From Nemopilema nomurai (lineage: Eukaryota; Cnidaria; Scyphozoa; Rhizostomeae; Rhizostomatidae), in contig ML133490.1 in assembly GCA_003864495.1 (NCBI GenBank), positions 34,044 to 98,043 of the forward strand: DNA of 64,000 bases, read 5' to 3'. The translations under genes were made by a program, and so were the position numbers. Within the stretch, counting starts at the first letter, position 1. Every line of letters starts with the position of its first letter. Below are positions 46,017 through 56,861 of this stretch, one piece after another. Below the pieces are notes generated by a model that worked only from the letters and a program-made list of their open reading frames with translations, was not told the origin of the DNA and did not search any database.

Positions 46017-46047
<31 letters not shown>
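45208..46047 (+). mobile_element. LINE 3' end (5'-truncated)
   Basis: Starts with a run of GTTAAA units and continues through the last part of a non-LTR reverse transcriptase. It ends in a GAGGACCCTCATGAAAAGCA stretch and a TAT microsatellite tail (46018-46047), typical for RTE/CR1-like LINEs. It lies inside a TA-flanked DNA element, so it inserted after that element. Confidence 0.75.
45250..45885 (+). pseudogene. LINE reverse transcriptase C-terminal region
   Basis: The coding sense begins with ETSYKYLGITINENMTW, the conserved YLG-x-x-I-D/N motif after the RT domain. A single-base shift in a GGGG run at 45340 moves to the frame of 45339-45698 (VEKRIGLLKRISHLIPRAQR, IPLFDYGDTVWG, LQVLHNKCAKLVL). 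Another shift in an A run near 45665 moves to the frame of 45643-45885 (LSNVRTNWGKQVSSY, DDWNKLDTNIK). The order matches the C-terminal third of LINE ORF2. Both breaks are at homopolymers. Confidence 0.75.
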
Positions 46048-46051
<4 letters not shown>

Positions 46052-46134
46052 AAGCCCCCTCTCGAATAAGCCCCCATCCAAAAAAATCCAAAATAAATAA
46101 GCCCCCAGGGGGCTTATTCGAGGAATTTACGGTA

Positions 46135-46468
46135 AGTGCACATTAAAACTGGGCTTCAGCCTTTTATGTTCCGTCAAACTTACAACACTTCATTATCGAT
46201 TGTATTGTTTGGTCATTTATGATCTTATAATTCAGGCTGATTGCTGGTTGCTTTGACTATGCAAAACAATTTGTTTAAAGCATCCTCATGGTCAGAATCC
46301 CTCAACGCTTAGATTGCACTCTCAGTTCAAAAGTCTAAGTTGGTACTCGTCGTTTTCATCTGTTGGTGTATACAGTTTTGTTTATATTCTGGAGATTTCT
46401 GTCAAAAAGTACGTTTCGGTATACAATATTGTTCGAATTGTTTGTGGTTTCTCGATTCAAGAACCAGA
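46135..46468. other. No supported gene
   Basis: Sequence right of the TA-flanked element; nothing recognised apart from the possible 5' side of the next frame. Confidence 0.35.
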
Positions 46469-46846
46469 ATGTTTAAAAGAAGGTCTGATAAGTTGATACC
46501 AGCAGAGGCAAAGAAAACGAGATGGTTCGCAACGAAGGCAAGAAATGAGCCTCATGAAAGCATAAAGGAAGAGAAACCCGAGGAAACAGTTGTCAATGAG
46601 AAGGTTACACAGATAGTACCCGACCCATCAACTTCCATTTCAAAGCAAACCACCACCGTTGTAGCAGAAAATATCTCAACCGGTCTTTCTGCCGGAACAT
46701 CATTTGCAATTTCACCTGCCAATCTTCTCCTCTTTCCTTTTCTTTCAACTCTCCAATCAGGATCAGTAAATTTTTCAGTGGCATTTCTAAGGGGGCTAGG
46801 GGGCCTTGGCCACCCACCTTTCTATGAAGATACTTTTGTTTGTTAG
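46469..46846 (+). CDS. Hypothetical basic/acidic frame, unknown
   Basis: From an ATG at 46469 the frame reads MFKRRSDKLIPAEAKKTRWF, then an acidic serine/threonine stretch (EEKPEETVVNEKV, STSISKQTTTVVAENIST). The composition is protein-like up to about 46740. The end merges into a G-rich block (GGGGGCTAGGGGGCCTTGG as read) that looks like mobile-repeat sequence, so the true C-terminus is probably lost. No family recognised. Confidence 0.25.
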   Translation: MFKRRSDKLIPAEAKKTRWFATKARNEPHESIKEEKPEETVVNEKVTQIVPDPSTSISKQTTTVVAENISTGLSAGTSFAISPANLLLFPFLSTLQSGSVNFSVAFLRGLGGLGHPPFYEDTFVC

Positions 46847-47173
46847 GGTTATTGGTCTGTGCATATGCTTTATATGTTGCTTATGATAAAACCTGCACGG
46901 GCATTCTGTCTAAACTGCCGCATGCACGAATTCTTTACATCAAGGAATTGGAAACAAGAAGATTTCGATCACCTAAGGCAGTGGCAGATTTAAGGGTGCT
47001 ACCCTCTTCCTGAGTTGAAGCTGGTCTAACGCCCCTTTCTGAAGTTTTGCGCCCCTTCTGAAAACGTATTTTGAATATTTCTCTTGAAGAGGAAAGAAGC
47101 CTCCAGGCACCGGGCCATTAGCAGTCGAACCCTTTGTTGCACGACAGTACTTGAATCACTTGAAGATGCACAT

Positions 47174-47350
47174 GTCTGTTCAGGAAGTAAAATTCTCTCA
47201 GTGAATTCAACATCATTGAGATATGTAATCAGAAACAATGGTCCTTTCTTTCTTCCTTTCCTCAAAGTCTATCGACAGAATTTTAGCATGATTCCTCCCC
47301 TCCAGAATTTTTTCTAAAAATCATTAATCAATTAAAATCATCGAACTGTC
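47174..47350. repeat. Dispersed repeat, copy 2
   Basis: Aligns with 27375-27560 (GTTCAGGAAGTAAAATTCTC, GAATTCAACATCATTGAGAT, CCTCCCCTCCAGAATTTTTT). Confidence 0.6.
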
Positions 47351-48587
47351 AATTCTGTCAAAAGTATTTTATAAATACTTTGTGTCCTCACACTACTATT
47401 CGAGGATTTTCTGTGTCCGTACACTAGAACCTCAACATTAAAATTACGGTCAATAGAATTACTGCTACAACATCTTGTCGAACTTTAATATTAACTCTAC
47501 TTTATATAGTACAATTGTCAATCACGATTGGACGAGCAAATTAAAGATACGTAATATTTAAATGTCATGTTACAGCGAAATATGTTTATAATCAACTAAT
47601 AATTAAAATTCGGTTTTTGAACATCTTGGGTATTAGAACAATTCTACAGTCCTCTTAGTCTAGTTTCAAAGCATTTATTTTGAAAGTGGCAAATAATCTG
47701 TGGAGTAAGAATAGAGTAATTATATTTGGCTTTGTTTGTTACAAAACTCTCATTTTAACAAAATGTTGAATAATTTCTGTGCAAAAACTGTCGCTGTCTT
47801 TGAATTTTTGTGGCTTTCAATATGCGGCCAAAATTCGGCCAACTTTTGCTTTTTCGGCTAAATACATTTTTGACGGCCAACTACTTTGAGAAACGACCAG
47901 ATTAGAGGAATTTGGCCGACTAAACGGCCAATGGGCAACGCTGTGTAGAACAAGTAAATTCATCAGTGCTTGGTTTCATTAGCTAGCATTGGTTGAGACC
48001 ATTGTCGGCTGAGACCTGGTAAGAGTCAGATTAACATGATTGCCATTTATTTTTACAATCAGGTGTTTATTGAAACATCATTAAAATATGTCAAGTTATC
48101 CACCACAAGGATTACTACTTCACTACATTACAAAGATAAAATCCCGATGAGGAAATTATTTTAGCATGTACACAGCCCAAAGGTTTAAGGAATGGCAATT
48201 TCATTCTGATTTTTCCCCTAAAGAACATATCAGATGGTCTTTTTCTCTAAAAAAGGTGCGTGTACGGTCAATGGCTCAAACGCGAGTCGCATGTAATGTA
48301 AAAAAGTATAATACAAAGTATAAGTATGATATAGGTTTTTCACTGGCAGTGAAATAAATAGATAATCAATAAAACAAAACTATAAGTAATTATCACAAAA
48401 TGAAAGTATAATCTTTCTATTGTATCAAATAAAGTTATGATTATTAAAGTTAAATGAAATATGTGCAAGCATATTCAGATATTCAGTAAAAACAATCTCT
48501 GAAACGTTTTGACTGTTTAAATACATATATTTGTTTGCATACGTTTATTTACATATATAAGCTGAAGTTCGATTCCGACCAATACAA
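47351..48587. other. No supported gene
   Basis: AT-rich. A short GGCCAA-rich stretch (47825-47935) repeats the motif CGGCCAA several times. The frame 48166-48357 (+) has no recognisable motif. Confidence 0.35.
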
Positions 48588-49215
48588 TTAGGTAGGACCC
48601 GTATTGAAAATTTTTTCCCCTGTATGCCTTTGCCTCATGATGAAATGTTTATAATACACGATGGCTTGATACAAGAATGTTCTATGATGGCTCCGTTGTC
48701 GACATAGGTACGTGCAAGTGGTGTTGTTGTCTTGTATTGTACTCATGAATTTGTGGGTTTGTATGGAACAATTCAGAGAGATATTGGGAGCTTGGTTGTT
48801 TAGACATTTGTACAGTAAACAGAGTCTTTGAGTCGTTCGTTGTTCCTCAAGCCTCTTCCACTGAAGTATGTTTAAAGCTGTCACATGATCAAAATTACGC
48901 ATCCCATCATCTACCTTTGCTGCAAAGTCCTGAATTGACTGAACTTTGTTTAGTGCTGGGACATTGCTATAGAAAATATTGCCATATTGTACGCTTCAGA
49001 TGTTTGCACAAGCTTTGAAAAAGTTTCTCTTTCCAATCAGTTTATGATCTGTTTCATTTGTATAAGCTTCCCTGCACAAGATTTCTTTTGCTGATAGATG
49101 CGGTCATTTCATGAAAGTGTTTGATCAACCTGCATACCAAGTACTTTAGCCTCCTTTGCAGTTTCAACTATATTGTTCTGAATATCAACACCAACAACAT
49201 GATGGTGGAATTTTC
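48588..49215 (-). pseudogene. Second LINE reverse transcriptase fragment
   Basis: The minus strand reads VVGVDIQNNIVE, AKVLGMQVDQTL-like and ETFSKLVQT-like pieces in changing frames. A longer frame at 48902-48588 follows (MRNFDHVTALNILQWKRLEE, TTQRLCLLYKCLNNQAP). The sequence LGxxxDxxLSW ... LNxLQWxxLxxRR is the C-terminal layout of LINE ORF2. It has several stops and is a different copy from the one at 45.2 kb. Confidence 0.6.
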
Positions 49216-52200
49216 AAAGCTTGCATATAAAAGACGATTTTCATATCGCAGGAAACTGTGCTGATGCAATGCTCAAGTTTTATATGGATGCAATGGACAA
49301 GGAGACACTATGTCTGCCACAATTTCAAAGATTTAATATCATTGTTATCGGCGCCAGTTGCTTTATTAGAGGGGACGACTTGCAGCATAGTTTTCACGTC
49401 AGCAATTTTTTACAGTTTTAAAAGAGGACTTAGACCTTATGTCTAAAGAAGAAGTTAAAGCCTTGTTTAATTGGCTGCAATATATCTTGGGTCATCAGAC
49501 CATTTTTTTGAGGAATGTGTTCAGTGATAAGCTTATCCAAGCAACAGGGCCGAAGCCAGGGGAGCCCCTCTTTGACAGATAAAGAAACAATTGTTTTATT
49601 GTAATCACGTTGTAAATATAGTAAATATAAATGTAGTTTGGAGCGTTGACATGAGTGCCAATTGTTGTGTTCTAGCGGCGCGAGCAAGGAAAATGCTCAT
49701 TAAATTTTTTAATTTTGCTTGAATTGGTAGATTGACAAGATATTTTAAAAGCAAGCGCTAAGTTACAAATTTTGATGAATTTTACTGCGCTGGTTAATTA
49801 GTAATATTGAAGTATCAAAATCTATAAAGTATGCATTCAAATAATTTGGCCAGTATGCAACTAATAGATCATGAATTGCTATTTCAGTTAAAGGGCGTGA
49901 ATTATCAAAAGGATTTTCAACATGCAGATATCAAATTCGGTTGATAGCATCTATCGGTTTCCCGCTTCCTGGCTACGGTGCTGCTAAGCAAGGCTTTTGT
50001 TTGTTATTGGTTGCTGTAATGACTACGTAAAGCAGTGGCGAAATTATCACTACCGAGAAATGCAGCGGGCCAGTGGGGTGCCGCGCAAACCTTACCGGTA
50101 ATAAATGCTTTGTTTAGCGGTTAATGCAAAGAGTCACCTAGAAAAGGTGCAATGAACATTTCCTGTAAACATCTCGAAAACTGCTATAGACAGCAAACAA
50201 TTTATTTCTTGTGGTTTTAATTGATTTCTCCAGCTGAAATTCTAACAATGCGAATTACAATATAAAGACGAAATGGTACATGACTAATATCGATCACGTG
50301 TAATTAATGTAGTCTTACCGAAATGGAGATAGCAACAGGAATTTCCAATGCCACGTCTGGCCTTTCTTGCAAGAGGAATGAGCAGAATTCGTGTAGGTAG
50401 AAATCTTAACGTAGAGGTCAATCAATGTGAAAAAGAGTTATGAGTTCACAACAGGGCTATTAAATGGAAATTTCATACAATTTGTAACCCATGATCATAG
50501 ATTTCGCTCATTTTTACACGGATATTTTCTATCAATTTACATCATTTTAGGGGCATTTTGCAAGCGGGATCTGCATTTTATCCTAATCAGAATGTAAAAT
50601 TACGTCAGGAAACGCAATGTCAGGCTTATAATCTATGAAGAAACGGATTGAACGATTTCCTACCGACTGCACTGCTCAACCTCTATGGGCAATCCGTGCC
50701 ACTGACAGGCGATCACCATACCTGTATAGTTTCGAAGATAAAGAGGAAGAGCAAAAGAGCACAGGGTACAGGTACCCTAGTCTAGAAATAGCTTGGGGGT
50801 TTTTTCAAAGTGGGGTCTGAATTTCATTCCAATCAGCTTGTTAGAATGCGTACCAAATTGTATTTTACAATACACAAGTCAACTGCAAACTTACTGCACT
50901 AATAAGTACCTTTTATCATCATCTGAACTTGAGTTTAGGAACTAATTAATTTTTGCTCTGTGAATGACATCATCTCATTTCAAACTTTAAATCAAAATGT
51001 TACTGACACTAGACATGTTCTTTTCAAACAAGTCTTGATAACTGCATAAATTAGAGTATTGCAAGCATTTTCAAACAGAATATCTTTGTGGATGGCAAAG
51101 TTGCATCTCCTACTAAAATGGGATAGATGTTTTCTACAACACATGGGTAGAAAATTGTGTTTGTGAATAATCAATTTTCTCCTCCAATGTAATTTTTTGC
51201 TGAACCACGGGAGTTGTACTGATAGCATAGCCTCCCACTGTGCCTATAAATCATTGACGACGTTATTACGATGCGACGTTATTACGTTGAAAACATCACG
51301 GAGACCTTTGCTACTTTTGCAGTTGCTTGCTGGGATATAAGCACCCTCCAATGTGAATCTATGCCTACGTGCGTATAGTTCTCAGCTTGATACGAAATAA
51401 ATTGGTTTGCCAAGCTGAAGCATTCTTGCCATTCATATTAAACATGAAAATGTAAGCATTGCCACACAAAACTTTTAAGAGCTCATCGGGTTAGCAACTA
51501 TTGGTTTTGCTTATGATTTTGCTGTTCCATATAAGCTTCCCTTATCTTGCCAAAATGGCTAAAATTCTATGATCAAACTCCTGGCCTTAAACGTATCCTA
51601 CGTGCATCTTCGATTTTTCATAAATCATTCTCGCAAAAGAGAATATGCATATATGTCGTTGGCAAGCAACTCTCCAGAGTATGCAAAACGTTTGGGGCAC
51701 ACAAATATGAAAATCTCGTCAAGATAAAAACTGTTGAGGCAAAAAATGAATTTTACACCTTAACCTAAAAGACAGTCGATCGCCAGCAATGCAAAAAGAT
51801 GCCGAATGGAGAAAGATCTTAAGGCCAATTTCGAAGCTCTTACTCCAACCATTCATCAGGTTGAAATTGATAGGTGCATTCAAGATAGCAAGTCAACAAG
51901 CATGTCGCAGCGTTCTTTCTTTCAGAGAGAAAGTATGAGGTCAATAATAGGCACTACTGTGATTCACACAATTGTGCTCTATCTGAAATCGGTTCTGTGT
52001 AAGATTATTAGCAAGGCAAAACTCAAACAGCTGAGATTCTTCCCAAGAAACTTCCATAATGAAGAGCGGTGGCGTCACGTCATGCAGAATGTTTTGCTAG
52101 GCGGGTGTTGATGCTCAGAATAGTAATCTCTCTCTTTCCATACCAGCCACAGTGGTGCCTCATCAACCTTGCTAAATCCCTCTAAACTTCGGAAATGTGT

Positions 52201-52400
52201 CCTGCGAGGTCCTGCGGTTTCGCATAACTACGAATGAATGGATGCTCCTTGGTCGCTCATTTAGAGCGCTGGTAAAAGCTGTTCAATTTAGTGGCCTTTC
52301 TATTTAGCCGCGAAAAAGCGACTGAATATTTTCACTGGCCATGAACTGAGCATTGCTCACTTTCTTCAGTGTGTTGGCATTCTAAAAATTTGCTAAATTT
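49216..52400. other. Long stretch without a supported gene
   Basis: The frames at 49221-49421 and 49258-49446 are antisense to a possible extension of the LINE. Frames at 50635-50820, 51547-51768 and 51806-52111 (+) and at 49430-49687 and 50992-51228 (-) have no motif I recognise. Confidence 0.4.
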
Positions 52401-52812
52401 TGACATTTGCTTGATCTGATGTCCTTCAAGTTCTGGATTGTCGTTTCCAGTTCCATTGAGAGAGCCTTGCAAACTGTCTCCGCTCTTACTTGGCTACAGC
52501 ACAGGACGCAAAAACTTAAGCCTTTCCCAATAAACCCATGTTGATTTGTAAAGTTGATTAGTGCTCTGGCCTGATTTTGCTTTATTATCCTTAATTATCT
52601 CTCTGCCAAGTTGCAATCTCAATTTTAGAACTTTTTTCTTAATTTCTGCTGGTGTGGCATCGCATCGAACCACTAATCTCAGACAGAGCCCTTTCCCTTG
52701 CTTGCTTAAGATGGTATGACTTGTTCTAAATATTCCATAAGCAAGCTCTTGCTTCCAAATGATATTTCAGCAATGCCGCATCATCATTCGACCATTTCTT
52801 TGCTTCTTTATG
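52400..52812 (-). pseudogene. MADF/Myb-like DNA-binding protein, broken
   Basis: The minus strand starts KKWSNDDAALLKYHLEARAC then LWNI, an in-frame TAG, and NKSYHLKQARERALSEI. After a one-base shift it continues ATPAEIKKKVLKLRLQLGRE, TNQLYKSTWVYWERLKFLRP. This is the three-helix MADF/SANT-like layout (W at the start, CLWN and KSYH in the middle, W-x-YWE-x-LxFL at the end). Such proteins are the DNA-binding partners encoded by PIF/Harbinger elements and also occur as host regulators. The stop and frameshift show that this copy is inactive. A polar tail follows (GSLNGTGNDNPELEGHQIKQ). Confidence 0.7.
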
Positions 52813-52989
52813 GTTTGGCTTGCTTCTCTACCATGTTGCTCTCCTGGATACTGCAAGTTTCATTTCCTGGCCTTTTATCAGTACGGGGTTTTCTGGTGGT
52901 ACATTTAATAATGCCGGAATTATTGCTTCTTCTCATTTTAGTTTTTTAAACTCTCTTTACTTTTGATGATACACTTTCCATAGCCCAAA

Positions 52990-53580
52990 TCGCATCATTG
53001 TTCAAAGAAGAGTTTGTTGTCGAAGAATGGCTAGGCCTGCCAGGCTCATAAAATTCGCCGAACTCGTGCCCTCTGTTCACGACATTTGTGAACAAAAAAT
53101 TCAATCCTGTCCACTGAGCCTTGATTGACTGCCTTCAAAATCGACTGAACAACACTCCACACCGATGAACAAGACTGGAGAAGGTGGCAAAACGACGCAA
53201 CATTTACGCTGGACATTTGTCCATTGCATGTGGAGTGAAACGGACCTTTGCCGAGGCTTAAACATGCCTCTCGCCTGAAGTACAAAAGGGCTGGTTTGGA
53301 TAGGGCAGGACTTGTAAATTTGATCAAGCAAAAGTTAGTAGACATTGTTTGCAGTCAGCAGCGGACTAACCCACTAGCCCAATGGCCAATCGGCCCACTG
53401 GCCAAATCTTGCTAAATGTCACCTTTTGCTGAAATGGGGCCCCTTTTACAAAATATGAGACGTTCCTTTGATCCTCCATTTAGTGCATGGTTCCAATAAA
53501 CATGTGAAGCTGGTAGAAGGCAGATTTATGATAGCACAGTTTTCTCTTGAGCACACCCTTCTTTGGGCCACACCCTCCAA
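52990..53580. other. Unassigned sequence between MADF genes
   Basis: Overlapping minus frames at 53046-53345 and 53101-53331 have no recognisable motif. Nothing else can be supported. Confidence 0.35.
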
Positions 53581-53587
53581 GGCTCCA

Positions 53588-53640
53588 TTAAGGCCAATCT
53601 CCATTGAAGCGAAACGCAGCGATCGCCAGCGAGAAGGGAA
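53588..53640. other. Candidate left end of a Harbinger element
   Basis: TTA followed by AGGCCAATCTCCATTGAAGC and GAAACGCAGCGATCGCCAGC. The TTA target and the GCGA-rich start resemble PIF/Harbinger ends. I could not find the matching inverted end right of the transposase, so the call is tentative. Confidence 0.3.
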
Positions 53641-53984
53641 GACTGAACATGCGCAGTGGCCTTTTTGCGTATTTGGGCATATCGCTGTCTTTCGCTTAGG
53701 AGTTCAACTTGATTTAACTCTTGAGTAATCGCCAGCGAAGCAAAGCATTGAACTTCGTATTTCAAAATGGCGCATGATATTAATTAAACTAAGCTACCAG
53801 CTATTGCAGCAACAATTGATAGCGCAGGGGATTTCACTGCCATCACCCTCTTTAGAAAAAGAAGTAAGCCATGGGTCAAGTTGTGACGACCTGTCGCACA
53901 GATCTGCCCTCTAGCAGTAACGATTAGGGCAAGTGAACTTCACAACACTTCAACACCGCTAGCAACAAGCAAATCTCCTAGCAA

Positions 53985-54777
53985 GCATGATTTAGATTCA
54001 GAGCTTCTTGAATTCGTAAAAGAGTACAGGTGCATCTGGGATACTTCATGCAGATCCTTTAAAGAAAATTAAAAGAAGCAACAGGCTTGGAAAGAAATTT
54101 CCGCAAATATAAAGCAAGATGGCAAGAATTTATCAATTTTAACATCATGACTACAACCAAGACAAGTTTTGGTAGATAATTTATCTAGTGCAAGGATAGA
54201 CAGGAAAATATGAACTAAAATATCAGTGCCATTGGAAGCAAACATTTTCACATGCATCCTAGAGAGCCTCTAAAAAAAGCATGGAAGAACTTTAGGGATG
54301 GACTTTCCAAATGTATGAAAAGAAGGGATTTGCTCACAAGGTCTGCAGCAGGTGTTGTAGAGCTCCCACTGTGCAAGTTCTTTAAAGAGCTGCAATTCAT
54401 AAAAGACACAGTCACTAATAGGCCTACCCATAGCAATTTCAGCTCCCAACAACTTGAGACTGAAGAAGCAGTAGACCTAGAAATTATGTTACAAGTGAAC
54501 CATCACAGCATGTCCCACTTTGCTCAGCCACACAATCAGAGGTAAGAATAATTTCCAAAAATCCAGGAGAAGAAAGTTGCTGTATCAGAAGAGCAAACTA
54601 CTGCGTTGGATTCAGTCATTGAAAGCTTTGTAGAAAACCATAAGTATAAGACAAGAACAATGCAGATGAATGTTTGTCAAAGTTTGTCCCCATATTGGCA
54701 GCCTTGCCAGCTAAAAAAATAGTAAGGAAAAATAGACATTCAGAAATTCTGCATGATATAGAGTTCAGTGATGAATA
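53985..54777 (+). pseudogene. MADF-BESS protein of a Harbinger element, broken
   Basis: The N-terminal MADF part reads LLEFVKEYRCIWDTSC, a stop, then KKQQAWKEISANIKQDG (54003-54125). About 110 bp of non-matching sequence follows. The second half is LKKAWKNFRDGLSKCMKRRD and CKFFKELQFIKDTV (54270-54420). After further shifts a BESS-like end reads CLSKFVPILAALPAKK and EILHDIEFSDE to a TAG (54670-54777). The domain order is the one seen in MADF-BESS proteins. It is convergent with the transposase next door, so the two are probably the two genes of one element. The intervening 110 bp could be an intron or an insertion. Confidence 0.65.
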
Positions 54778-54869
54778 GGTGTTATGGCTAAAATTTATTG
54801 TTGATTGTTAAATTTGTTTTGATTGTTGACTTGTTTTGGCCAGAAGAGATTGTGTTATTCCTGATCAAC

Positions 54870-55955
54870 TCTGCAAATTGTGCTTGTTACTATCTCAGTT
54901 TGCCAAAGCAAAAAATCTTCATTTGAAGAAAAGTAATGCTTGAAGTGATCTCTGACATCTTTTGCTTCCTTTCTATAGTTGGCAGATCCAATTTTGTGCA
55001 TCTCTACTAACCCAGTGCCATCTCAATCTGCCCTCCATGCACCTTGTTTGATTCCTCTCTGTGTTTCTTCGTCAGCATACCCAGGAGGAAAATAGCCGTT
55101 GTTTTGTCCTGCTCGATCAAACAAAGGAAAATTGTGCAGAATGACACTTGCTTTGTAATTTCAATACCTAACTCTGTTTTTGCAGCAATTGGCCTTCGAA
55201 AAAATTCGAAAACTTGAAGCACAGATCCCAAATACATTCTCAACCACTCTCCTCGCTCTGCATATTCTATAGTTTGCTATACGTTTACTTATTCCTATCC
55301 ACCCCCTTGGATATACTTTATGAGGAATGTTTTCAATGGAAAAGCCTCATCCCTACAAAAACATAAGGCGATTCCCGATTAATATGTTGTGATAGCTTTG
55401 GCGGTGGTGGCGAATTTAAACAACCATTACACATAGCATATCCTATCTGGCCATTTGCGAAAATACCTCCATCACTTTGTCGTCCTGCTTCCCCAACTTC
55501 AACCATCGCAAACTCAAAATCACTATTGACCACATCCATTAGAACAATATTGTGTGTGCCTTTGTAGTTGAAATAAGTACAGCCTGAATGCGGCGGGGCT
55601 TGCATAACTACATTCTTGCCATAAATGGCACCAACGCAGTTTGGAAAGTTCCATTTCGTTGAAAATCCATTCGCAATCCTTTCCCATTCCTGCTCTGTGC
55701 TTGGAAGGAAGCCTTGCTCAAGGAGAACCACCCAACTGCCTTGCATGTCTCTAGAACAATTCGTCCAACTGTGGTATGCGATAGCTGGTTGCTATGGTTG
55801 ATTGAGAATCACCACTAGCTAGGTAGCGCAGTGCTGCAGCTAGGCGCTCTTCTGGCCTTACTGGATCCCTGTTGCGACAGTTTTTTTTCAAGTAGTGGAC
55901 CAATTAACCCCAAAAGCTCATCGAATTTACTTGGGAGCATTCTAAAATAGCGGAA
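54870..55955 (-). pseudogene. PIF/Harbinger transposase (HARBI1-like), broken
   Basis: The order on the minus strand is a start region (RYFRMLPSKFDELLGLIGPL), a helix-turn-helix stretch (RDPVRPEERLAAALRYLASG, TIATSYRI) and the DDE nuclease at 55746-55333. The nuclease reads FPNCVGAIYGKNVVMQAPPH, NIVLMDVVNSDFEF, AGRQSDGGIFANG and ESPYVFVG. Then come RRPIAAKTELGIEI and DVRDHFKHYF near the end. In relatives the first catalytic aspartate is in the motif CVGAIDGKH; here it is tyrosine. At least three frameshifts and several stops break the gene. Its job was cut-and-paste transposition into TWA sites. Confidence 0.8.
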
Positions 55956-56200
55956 GAATAGCTAGTGATTACACAGCTTCATCTTCATCATCAATATATA
56001 GATGAACATCTTTTCTCGTTACGCTCCCTAAATATTCGCCTTTAAATTAATCGTTGCCGGACCCAGTCCACCATTGTTTCCGTCGACCGCCGTTGTTTGG
56101 TAGAGATCTCCCTTGATGCAGTTAAAAGCTCTACATATAAACAACTTTTTCTGTGTTTAGCTAACTTCAAACCTGTTTGTACTGATTGATCTATATCCAC

Positions 56201-56543
56201 TTAAAGCGGTAATTTGAAAGCCCTGCCAACGCTTCCAGTGGTGGTGCTAGAAGGGGTTACGGCTCCACACGCTGAGCGCTGTTGGTTAAGTTCATGGCTT
56301 GTCACAATCTTTACATCTGTGCATCTTGCTGCGCTTGTGATTCCATGTCTTCTTCGATTTCCAAGCCTTTCACCAGAAGGTGAAAGTGAAGTCGGAAAAC
56401 TTCTAGCGCCACCAACAGTTTCCCTGCTTGGCTTAGAAAAGATGGGAGTTGTTGCGCAAACCTCGAACTGCTCACAACATATAGATAACAGAAAGAGACA
56501 GTATAAAGACAGTAATTCTGAAGACATTCAAGCTAAGAAATAG
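56201..56543. other. Both strands open, nothing recognised
   Basis: A plus frame (56214-56543, ending DNRKRQYKDSNSEDIQAKK) and a minus frame (56527-56201) are both open for about 108 codons. Neither has a motif I know. The plus frame's tail is more protein-like. It lies about 300 bp upstream of the UBLCP1 start, in the likely promoter region. Confidence 0.25.
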
Positions 56544-56861
56544 GAATCATAGACATGCCGCAACAGGAATGGAATTAAAGATGCAACATTTTAGGGGCAA
56601 ATTACGCGAGTTGTCATCTCTGTTTCTCTTGTCGTCGTTTAGATATTTACATACATATGAATATACACATTCACCTCCACATGACGAAAGGTGTTTCTGA
56701 GGCTCCAACAAATCCGTTTTATAAAATGCTGGAGGCTGGAAGAATTTCTGGCAGGCCATGAAATTTATCAATTCCTGGGCCATGCCATCTGAGGACTGAG
56801 CAGCATCGAAAGCAACAACAGCAACTGTTTTATCAATTGTTGTTGTTGGTTGAAAACGAAA

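Larger units (their letters stand above)
44880..46134. mobile_element. TA-flanked non-autonomous DNA element with internal LINE
   Basis: The ends are inverted: TACCGTAAATCCTCGAATTG at the left and, read inward from the right, TACCGTAAATTCCTCGAATA. The first TA would be the target duplication. Both ends are followed by repeats of TCGAATAAGCCCC with long C runs. About 800 bp of LINE sequence (45208-46047) sits between the two halves. The halves together are about 400 bp and encode nothing. Confidence 0.65.

Noticed and set aside
49221..49446. Two overlapping plus frames (66 and 62 codons)
   Set aside because: They are antisense to a likely extension of the LINE fragment and overlap each other.
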